Shown: positions 7,332 to 13,560 of the stretch, piece by piece
Layout: each line of letters begins with the position of its first letter
Position numbering within the stretch: the stretch's first letter is position 1
Notes under the pieces: generated by a model
What the model was told of the DNA's origin: nothing
Database searches by the model: none
What the model saw: only the letters and a program-made list of their open reading frames with translations
Program-made: the position numbers and the translations under genes
Source: Devosia sp.
GTDB taxonomy: Bacteria > Pseudomonadota > Alphaproteobacteria > Rhizobiales > Devosiaceae
DNA: 14,998 bases
Direction: 5' to 3'
NCBI GenBank assembly: GCA_025352765.1
Contig: JANXSI010000709.1
Location: forward strand, 1 to 14,998

Positions 7332-7664
7332 ATGACAGACGAATCCAAGACTGCCTGGAAGACCTTTACGCAGGAAATGGATGTCGCCGGACACCAGCTC
7401 GTTGCGGAGGTCAATCGGCTGGCGGCAGAGGGCAACGTGCGCCGCCTGCAGATCAAGACGGAGAAGGGCGACGTGTTCCTTGCGGTGCCGTTGACGGCTG
7501 GCGCGGTCGCCGGCGGCGTGGTGGCGATTGCGGCGCCCTGGCTCGCGGTGATCGGCGCCATTGCGGGTCTCGTCGCCAAGGTAAAGCTGGAGGTGGTGCG
7601 GGAAGCGCCACCCGACGCAGCGCCGCCTGCCGGCAATTCGGACGACCCGACACCCGGGCTTTAG
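7332..7664 (+). CDS. DUF4342 domain protein
   Basis: A small protein of 110 residues. Residues 8-50 contain FTQEMDVAGHQLVAEVNRL and EGNVRRLQIKTEKGDVFLAVPL, followed by a hydrophobic Ala/Gly/Val stretch at about 52-83 and KVKLEVVRE, the hallmark order of DUF4342 (UBA-like helix, two strands, hydrophobic pair of helices). The C-terminal 20 residues are Pro/Asp-rich and probably disordered. The function of the family is not known. Start 7332 is preferred over ATG 7248 because AGGAGG sits 6 bases upstream, the domain begins directly, and the longer start would lie upstream of the FNR-type box. It diverges from the bactofilin-like gene and is 135 bases ahead of the pyruvate kinase on the same strand. 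The perfect FNR-type box upstream suggests induction under low oxygen. Confidence 0.88.
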   Translation: MTDESKTAWKTFTQEMDVAGHQLVAEVNRLAAEGNVRRLQIKTEKGDVFLAVPLTAGAVAGGVVAIAAPWLAVIGAIAGLVAKVKLEVVREAPPDAAPPAGNSDDPTPGL

Positions 7665-7762
7665 GCGACTCCAGTATTTCCGGCGCGAGACGAACGCCGA
7701 TCCAGAAAGCAGGGCAGGTGTCACCCCTGCGTCATACGCGACTGTCTATCGTGCGCGATTGG

Positions 7763-7784
7763 GCCGGTTCGCGCGTGAACCGGC
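7763..7784. repeat. Perfect 8-bp inverted repeat just upstream of the pyruvate kinase gene
   Basis: GCCGGTTC (7763-7770) and GAACCGGC (7777-7784) are exact reverse complements with a 6-base spacer, ending about 15 bases before the start codon and just ahead of the GAGG ribosome site. It could be an operator or an mRNA hairpin that controls translation. A shorter pair, GCAGG/CCTGC at 7714-7730, lies just upstream. No FNR-type box is seen in 7665-7796. Confidence 0.5.
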
Positions 7785-7799
7785 GGGCACGAGGGAATG

Positions 7800-9284
7800 A
7801 TGGCACAAAGTGATCCAGCCGAGCCCGAAGGGCGCTCGGTGCGAGGGCTGCTCGACGAGGTGTTGGCACTCCGGCACGACATCATCACGGATGGCGAGAA
7901 GCTTCTGACCGGGTTCGGCAGCGCTGATCTTTCGGATGCGGCTATCGGTAATCTCGCCCACTATCTCGCGCTTCGACACCACGACGTGCGGCCGCTGCAG
8001 CGTCAGCTCATGTGGCGCGGTCTGTCGTCGATCGGACGACTCGAAGGACGGGTGCTCCCCGCAATCGATGCCGTGATCGGGGCGCTTGCGTCACTTGCTG
8101 GCGAGGCGAGTCCGTTTTCGTCCCCGACCGAGGCCGAATTCTTCGCCGGCGATGAACGCCTCGGGTTGGCCTCGGATCTGCTGTTCGGCCAGCGGCCCGA
8201 GGGCCGTCGCACCCGGATCATGGTGACGATGCCGAGCGAGGCGGCGGCGGATCCCGCCTTCATTCTCGATCTGGCGCGCCGGGGCATGGATATTGCGCGC
8301 ATCAATTGCGCGCATGACGATCCTGAGGACTGGCAAGCCATAGCGAGCCATGTGCGTGCTGCGGAAGTGAAGCTGGGGCGCCGGTTGGCGGTGCTGATGG
8401 ACATTGCCGGTCCGAAAATCCGGACAGAAGCCGTGATCACACCGGAAAAGACGCGACTGCAAGTGGGGGACCGGCTCCGGCTCGTGGCCCAGGGGCAACC
8501 GCGCGTGGACGAGTTGGCGCGTTTCGGCGCTGCAGTGTCCCTGCCCGAGATGGTCAATCGTCTCTCGGTGGGCGACCGCGTGCGCTATGACGACGGCAAG
8601 CTCGAGGGCGTGGTCGAGACAGTTTCGGGCGGCGAAGCCGTGGTGCGCGTGACGGTGACCAAGACCGGGGGTGCCAAGCTCAAGCCGGAAAAGGGGCTCA
8701 ACCTGCCCGACACGGCGCTTGGCCTCTCGCCGCTGACGAGCAAGGACGAAAGTGACCTCGCGACGGTTATCGGCCATGCCGACATGATCGACTATTCGTT
8801 CGTCAGCCGGGCCGACGACATCGACATTCTGGAGGCGGCGCTGGCGCGTCACGGCCTCGCGGACAAGCCGCTCGGCCTTGTCGCCAAGATCGAAATTCCG
8901 GAGGCGGTGAAGAACCTGCCGGCCATGATCGCGCGTGCGGCGGATCGCAGGCCGTTCGGGGTGATGATCGCGCGAGGCGACCTTGCGGCGGAGATCGGCT
9001 TTGAACGTCTGGCTGAGATGCAGGAGGAAATCCTCTGGATCTGCGAAGCGGCGAGCGTTCCGGCTATCTGGGCGACGCAGGTGCTCGAGGATCTCGTCAC
9101 CACCGGGGTGCCGTCGCGTGGCGAAATGACCGACGCCGCCATGGCGTCGCGTGCCGAATGCGTGATGCTCAACAAGGGGCCGGCGGTCGGCACAGCGATC
9201 GAGTTGCTCGACCGACTGCTGTCGCGCATGGACGACCACCAGTACAAGAAGACGCCGATGCTGCGGGCCCTCAAGTCCTGGTAG
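7800..9284 (+). CDS. Pyruvate kinase with N-terminal helical domain and no C-terminal regulatory domain
   Basis: 494 residues. Residues about 136 to the end form a pyruvate kinase catalytic barrel, which would turn phosphoenolpyruvate and ADP into pyruvate and ATP. Visible active-site residues (from the 7800 start) are Arg167 and Asn169 in ARINCAH, Asp201 in MDIAGPKIRT, Lys363 and Glu365 in VAKIE, Asp394 in IARGDL and Thr426 in WATQ. Residues about 210-305 are the B (lid) domain. Ala171 replaces the usual Ser of the RLNFSHG motif, a K+ ligand in classical enzymes. The protein stops soon after the barrel, so the allosteric C domain of about 120 residues is missing. A 130-residue helical N-terminal domain (YLALRHHDVRPLQRQL) is added instead. 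ATG 7800 gives a better spacing from GAGG (5 bases) than ATG 7797. It converges on the ROK gene, 21 bases apart. Confidence 0.82.
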   Translation: MAQSDPAEPEGRSVRGLLDEVLALRHDIITDGEKLLTGFGSADLSDAAIGNLAHYLALRHHDVRPLQRQLMWRGLSSIGRLEGRVLPAIDAVIGALASLAGEASPFSSPTEAEFFAGDERLGLASDLLFGQRPEGRRTRIMVTMPSEAAADPAFILDLARRGMDIARINCAHDDPEDWQAIASHVRAAEVKLGRRLAVLMDIAGPKIRTEAVITPEKTRLQVGDRLRLVAQGQPRVDELARFGAAVSLPEMVNRLSVGDRVRYDDGKLEGVVETVSGGEAVVRVTVTKTGGAKLKPEKGLNLPDTALGLSPLTSKDESDLATVIGHADMIDYSFVSRADDIDILEAALARHGLADKPLGLVAKIEIPEAVKNLPAMIARAADRRPFGVMIARGDLAAEIGFERLAEMQEEILWICEAASVPAIWATQVLEDLVTTGVPSRGEMTDAAMASRAECVMLNKGPAVGTAIELLDRLLSRMDDHQYKKTPMLRALKSW

Positions 9285-9305
9285 AACGAGTATCCAGTCA
9301 GTTTG

Positions 9306-10511
9306 CTACTCGGAGAACTGCTCCCAGTCACGCGCGAAGAAGCGGCGGTACAGCGGCAGCAACGCGGCACCCCGCGCCGGAGCGGCGCCGCCGAGGTGCC
9401 CGATGGCGACTTCGGGGCGCTCCGCGGTGAGGGTGGGGAGTTCCCGTCCGTGGCGGCGGACGCTTTCCACCAGCCGTTCGACGATCGGGCGCGGCATCAC
9501 TCCGTCGATGACGGCAAAGCTCAACTCGATCACCGCAGCGGTGTTCACCACGGCCTTGGCGATGGATTGTCCGGCGTCCTCGATCCACTCGCTGGTCTGC
9601 GGCTCGAGCGACTCCCAGTCCCAACCGAGCGGATTGCCGGGGGGGATGGGGATGCCCGCGGCAAACAGCTTGGTCTCAAATGCGGTGATCGAGGCGGTGA
9701 GGTGCACGAAGTTGTTCTGGCCGAAACGATCGGTGATGATCATCGAGCCGAGATTGGCCGAGTTGCCCGTGGGGCCCTCCCAGAGCGTGCTCTGGGCCAC
9801 GATGCCTGCGCCGATGAACGTGCTGACGAGAAAATAGGCAAGATTGGCCGGGCGTGGTTGTGGCAGGGCAAGCAGTTCCGCCCAGCAGGCGGCGTTGCCA
9901 TCATTGAAGGGGATGGTGGTGAGCCCGCTCATCGCTTCTAGCCTTGCGGCAATGTCGACGTCCGTCCAGAGTTTGACATCGGCCTCGCCGGCGCCCAGCA
10001 GGTCGATGTTGCGCGCGATGCCGGAGGGCGAGGCAATGCCGACACCCACGAGGCGCGGTCGTTCCTCGGGCGACAGGGTGGCCACCAACAAGCGGATCAC
10101 CGACGCGACTTCGTCGAAGACCGTCCGAGCGTCGGGATAGGGGTATTCCCAGTGATGCTCTTCGAGCTGTTGTCCGGCCATATCGAGGAGTTGCACCTGG
10201 CAGGTGCGCCAGCCAATTTCGCAGCCAATCGCAAAGGCACTTCGGGCCTCAATGAAGTAGGGCGTCGCCGGTTGCCCGCGCATGCCGCGGCGAACTTCGC
10301 CGCGCTTGATGAAGCCGGCCTTCTCGAGTTCGCCCAAAATCCTGGATACGGTCTGTGGTCCCAGACCGGATTTGCGAGCCAATTCGGCACCGGAAATGCC
10401 GGGCGTTGTCGCAATGAGCGTCATGATGGCGCGTTCATTGGCGAGCCGCACCCCGAACTTCTGAACGCCACGGGGGGGCTTGAATTCATGTAGCGTGCGA
10501 ATTGCGCTCAT
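9306..10511 (-). CDS. ROK-family transcriptional regulator
   Basis: 401 residues. A winged helix-turn-helix at about 25-72 (ISGAELARKSGLGPQTVSRILGELEK region) is followed by a ROK sugar-kinase-like domain from about residue 90. ROK repressors such as NagC, Mlc and XylR bind a sugar or sugar phosphate and release operators of carbohydrate genes. Here the phosphate-binding motif is degenerate (CEIGWRTCQ in place of DIG-type), and the CxCGxxGC zinc motif expected after GNSANLGSM is absent. It is therefore most likely a regulator without kinase activity and possibly without the structural zinc. The start at 10511 has only a weak ribosome site (GAGAAA). It lies 59 bases downstream of the GGDEF-EAL gene on the same strand and converges on the pyruvate kinase. 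Target genes are not in view. Confidence 0.9.
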   Translation of the reverse strand: MSAIRTLHEFKPPRGVQKFGVRLANERAIMTLIATTPGISGAELARKSGLGPQTVSRILGELEKAGFIKRGEVRRGMRGQPATPYFIEARSAFAIGCEIGWRTCQVQLLDMAGQQLEEHHWEYPYPDARTVFDEVASVIRLLVATLSPEERPRLVGVGIASPSGIARNIDLLGAGEADVKLWTDVDIAARLEAMSGLTTIPFNDGNAACWAELLALPQPRPANLAYFLVSTFIGAGIVAQSTLWEGPTGNSANLGSMIITDRFGQNNFVHLTASITAFETKLFAAGIPIPPGNPLGWDWESLEPQTSEWIEDAGQSIAKAVVNTAAVIELSFAVIDGVMPRPIVERLVESVRRHGRELPTLTAERPEVAIGHLGGAAPARGAALLPLYRRFFARDWEQFSE

Positions 10512-10570
10512 TGGTCAATTTCTCAAGGCAGGCATCATATTGCAGGAGCAGACTCTTCACATCGACGTAA

Positions 10571-12814
10571 CTAGGCCGCCTTGCGCTGTCCACCAAGGAA
10601 ACGGTTGAGGTCATCCGCCGAAAGGGGCCTGGAGAAATAGAAGCCCTGAAGCCGGTCGCAGCCCGCAAGGCGCAGGAAGTCGAACTGTTCCAGGTTCTCG
10701 ACGCCTTCGGCGGTAATGCCAAGGTCGAGTGAGTTGCTCATGGTGATCATCGCCATGACCATCGCCTGGGCCTCGACCGAGGTGTCAAGATCCCTGACGA
10801 AGTTGCGGTCGATCTTGAGCTTGTCGAAACCGAACTGCCTCAGGTACAGCAAATTGGCATAGCCCGTTCCGAAATCGTCGAGAGAGACCTTCACACCCAG
10901 ATTCTGCAGTCCCCGGATCTGCGACACGGCGCGCGCTTCGTCGGCGACCAGTACGGACTCAGTCAGTTCGATCTCGAGCCGGGAAAGCGGGAACCCTTCT
11001 TCCGCAAGCACGCGGCGGACGGTCTCGACCATGTCGACGAGCTGGATCTGCTGGGCGGAGACGTTCACAGAGACCCCGATTTCCGGCCATGCCCGGGCCG
11101 CTCGTACGGCCTTGCGCAGGATGGTTTCACCTAACTCGACGATGAGACCAGTCGCCTCGGCCACAGGAATGAATTCGACAGGCGATATTGGACCCAGTTC
11201 CGCATCGGTCCAGCGCGCCAACGCCTCGACGCCCAGCACGTTTTGACCATCCGCGGACATCAGGGGTTGAAAGGCGACCTCCAGGCCATCGGTCGCCAGA
11301 ACCTTGCGGAGCGCCGCCTCCAGAACCAGTCCACGCGCGACCCGCGCCTCCATCAGCGCCTCGAACCCATAGGCCCGACCGCCACCGTCCTTTTTGGCGC
11401 TGTGCAAGGCGAGATCGGCCCGCCTGAGAAGGTCCTGTTCGTCTGCCCCGTGCAGCGGCGCGATGGCAAAGCCAATCGAGCAGTTCAGCATGACGGGAGG
11501 GCGGCCCGGCAGCACGAAAGGCTGGTCGGTCACGGCACGCATCCGATTGGCGGTGACGGCAGCGTGGTCGGCGACACCGCACGGCACCAGCAAGATGAAC
11601 TCATCGCCGCCGGTGCGCGCCATGAAGCATTCGGGGAATTCGGTCGATAGCCGTTCACTCAAGGCAACCAGTGCTCTGTCACCGGCCTGCTGACCCATCG
11701 TGTCGTTGAGGGTTTTGAAGCGGTCGAGATCGAGACTGACGACCCCGAGCAGGTCTTCACCTTCACGGACACGATCCAGTTGACGGGCAAACTCCTCATT
11801 GAAGGCGAGCCGGTTCGGCAGGCCCGTGAGGAAATCGGTCCTCGCCAGGACGGCCTCCCGCTTCGCAGCGTCGTGCATCTGGAGCGTCTGCCGCCGAACG
11901 AGCACAATGGTCAGCAGCGCGATTCCGGCCACCAGCGCGCCGGCGATCGCGAAGCCGCCTGACATCGCCTGCAACATCCTGCTGCCGGGAAGATCGACGT
12001 CCCAGGCGATTACCCCGACCTTCTGGCCGACGAAGGAATAGACGGGCGTTGACTGCTGCCGCTGGGGCGAGGGTGCCAGCGCAGACCCGGTGGCGCTCTT
12101 CAGCGAAGCCGGATCGGTCCACTGCAATCCCGGGAAGCCGATCGACCGCCCGAAACGCCCCATATAGTTCGCATCGAGTTCGAACATCGCGATCAACAGC
12201 GGCGGCCTTGCTCCCGCGGGAAGCGCCGGGGTCGGCTCGGAGTCCGGGACGATCGTCTGGACAACAAGATTGACGGGCTTGCCGTCAATGAGCCGCACGT
12301 CGGCGATTGATCGGTGCTGGATCGTGTGGCCGTTGCCCAGATCGACGTCTGTCACGTTGACCAGCGGCGACAGCGACCCGAAAGGCGACCGGAGCGCGGT
12401 TATCATGTCGCTCACTTCCGGGGCGTCGAGTGCGAACTGGCGGCCGTCGTCGGTCTTTCCGTCCTCGAAGCCGAAAACCGGTTTGTCCTCGCCGTCCACG
12501 ACGTAGATTTCGGCATACCCCAACAGGCGAGAGAGGTATTCGCCGTAGAACTCTCGCATCCAGTCGCCGTTGGGGTGACCTGCGGTGTTGGTGTAGGCGT
12601 CCTGCCAGATGGTCTCAGGGCGCAGTTCGCGCTCGAGGCGGCGCGACTGGCTGGAGACCGCCTTTTGCACCGTCGAGGCCTGGCGTTCGGCCGTGACTCT
12701 GTCGACTTCGGTGTAGGCCAGATAGAACGACCCGCCGACAATCGCCAGCATTGCGGCGGTCAGCACGGCAAGCGTCAGAACGAGCCGGTTTGGCGACTTC
12801 AGGGCCGTCAACAT
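10571..12814 (-). CDS. Membrane CHASE4-GGDEF-EAL cyclic-di-GMP signalling protein
   Basis: 747 residues. A first membrane helix at about 10-33 and a second at about 287-307 enclose a periplasmic domain (about 34-285) resembling CHASE4. The cytoplasmic part has a GGDEF domain (about 325-485) with an intact GGDEF at 402-406, and an EAL domain (about 495-745) with EAL at 530-532, SVNVSAQQIQ, ELTES, DDFGTG at 646-651, KIDR and EGVE. All key EAL residues seem present, so phosphodiesterase activity is likely. The GGDEF is intact as a sequence, but the RxxD inhibitory site expected before it is absent (F-P-E-C there). It could make and degrade c-di-GMP, or use GTP binding to regulate the EAL. Start 12814 places the first helix directly at the N-terminus. 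The signal is unknown. Confidence 0.93.
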   Translation of the reverse strand: MLTALKSPNRLVLTLAVLTAAMLAIVGGSFYLAYTEVDRVTAERQASTVQKAVSSQSRRLERELRPETIWQDAYTNTAGHPNGDWMREFYGEYLSRLLGYAEIYVVDGEDKPVFGFEDGKTDDGRQFALDAPEVSDMITALRSPFGSLSPLVNVTDVDLGNGHTIQHRSIADVRLIDGKPVNLVVQTIVPDSEPTPALPAGARPPLLIAMFELDANYMGRFGRSIGFPGLQWTDPASLKSATGSALAPSPQRQQSTPVYSFVGQKVGVIAWDVDLPGSRMLQAMSGGFAIAGALVAGIALLTIVLVRRQTLQMHDAAKREAVLARTDFLTGLPNRLAFNEEFARQLDRVREGEDLLGVVSLDLDRFKTLNDTMGQQAGDRALVALSERLSTEFPECFMARTGGDEFILLVPCGVADHAAVTANRMRAVTDQPFVLPGRPPVMLNCSIGFAIAPLHGADEQDLLRRADLALHSAKKDGGGRAYGFEALMEARVARGLVLEAALRKVLATDGLEVAFQPLMSADGQNVLGVEALARWTDAELGPISPVEFIPVAEATGLIVELGETILRKAVRAARAWPEIGVSVNVSAQQIQLVDMVETVRRVLAEEGFPLSRLEIELTESVLVADEARAVSQIRGLQNLGVKVSLDDFGTGYANLLYLRQFGFDKLKIDRNFVRDLDTSVEAQAMVMAMITMSNSLDLGITAEGVENLEQFDFLRLAGCDRLQGFYFSRPLSADDLNRFLGGQRKAA

Positions 12815-12870
12815 AGTCAGCTTCCCAGGATTGCAGACGTCGAGGCGGTCGATCAGCAGTTATACATTAC

Positions 12871-12886
12871 ATTCGGAGGTGCGAAT
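12871..12886. repeat. Short inverted repeat upstream of the GGDEF-EAL gene
   Basis: ATTCG (12871-12875) and CGAAT (12882-12886) are mirror copies with a 6-base spacer. They lie 57-72 bases before the GGDEF-EAL start and next to a TATAAC (rc of 12860-12865) that could be a -10 element. This might be an operator; at 5+5 bases it may also be chance. Confidence 0.25.
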
Positions 12887-12987
12887 TAATACGGGGTTTA
12901 AGGCTTGAGCGGCATTTGCGTGTCCAAGCGGCTGCCGCCGACAAGATCGTGTCATCGCGCCTCCCAATACAATCAAAGGTCGTGGAA

Positions 12988-13134
12988 TTGGCTAAAACGA
13001 AGGTAACGAGCAAGAGCGGGCCGGCGGGCCAAAGGTCCGGATTTACGCGACTTTTCATGCTTGGAATGCTTGGAATGCTGCTGCTTTCGGCATTGTTTGC
13101 CCTTGGCGTCGGCGGTCCCATCGTCATCTACTAG
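12988..13134 (+). CDS. Possible small single-pass membrane protein
   Basis: A short open frame, possibly starting at TTG 12988 (AAAGG 8 bases upstream), TTG 12916 or GTG 12982. From 12988 it encodes 48 residues: a basic N-terminus (LAKTKVTSKSGPAGQR) then a hydrophobic helix (LGMLLLSALFALGVGG) and a short tail ending IVIY. Basic residues before the helix predict an N-in orientation. The nine bases ATGCTTGGA are repeated in tandem at 13057-13074 within the helix. I do not recognise a family. It stands alone, diverging from the GGDEF-EAL gene, in a gene-poor stretch. The layout is that of a small regulatory membrane protein, but real expression is unproven. Confidence 0.4.
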   Translation: MAKTKVTSKSGPAGQRSGFTRLFMLGMLGMLLLSALFALGVGGPIVIY

Positions 13135-13560
13135 GCTTGCCCGGAGATGGACACGAGTTTCTTAACTCTACGGTCAGAAACAATCGTCGGGGCCGCCGCG
13201 CCGATCAAGCGGGCGTCGTTGGGCCGTGCGTCCTGGCGGGGAGCGTGCTGGCCTCGATCCTGGGCCGTGACGTCGGCTCCCTAGGATCAGCCAGCGGGCT
13301 CTTGTGCCGACCGGAACTGCAGCCTGCCTTACCGGCAACGCTGTTGCCCCCTGATGCGCCGCCAGCTTTGCCATCGCCCACCGATTGAACAGGTTCCGCT
13401 AGCGTCTCATCATGTTTACGGCGATGCTCCGTGAGAGCGCCGGTCGCCGTGGTGACGCAGGACGGCCTAAACGCCTTGCGTCGGCGAGCCGTCGCCCCTA
13501 ATTCAACCCTCGATCGACCATTGATGCCGTTTGACCGCATGTGCGGCCGTGGAGACCGCC
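13135..13560. other. Gene-poor intergenic stretch before the ABC exporter gene
   Basis: 426 bases with no convincing gene on either strand. Open frames are present on both strands (for example 13137-13388 + and 13205-13591 -), but they lack a good ribosome site and recognisable domains. A small hairpin GGCGA/TCGCC lies at 13483-13496. No FNR-type box or clear promoter is seen. Confidence 0.5.

Noticed and set aside
8091..9239. 382-residue open frame on the minus strand across the pyruvate kinase
   Set aside because: Composition is Arg/His-rich without domains and the opposite strand encodes intact pyruvate kinase motifs.
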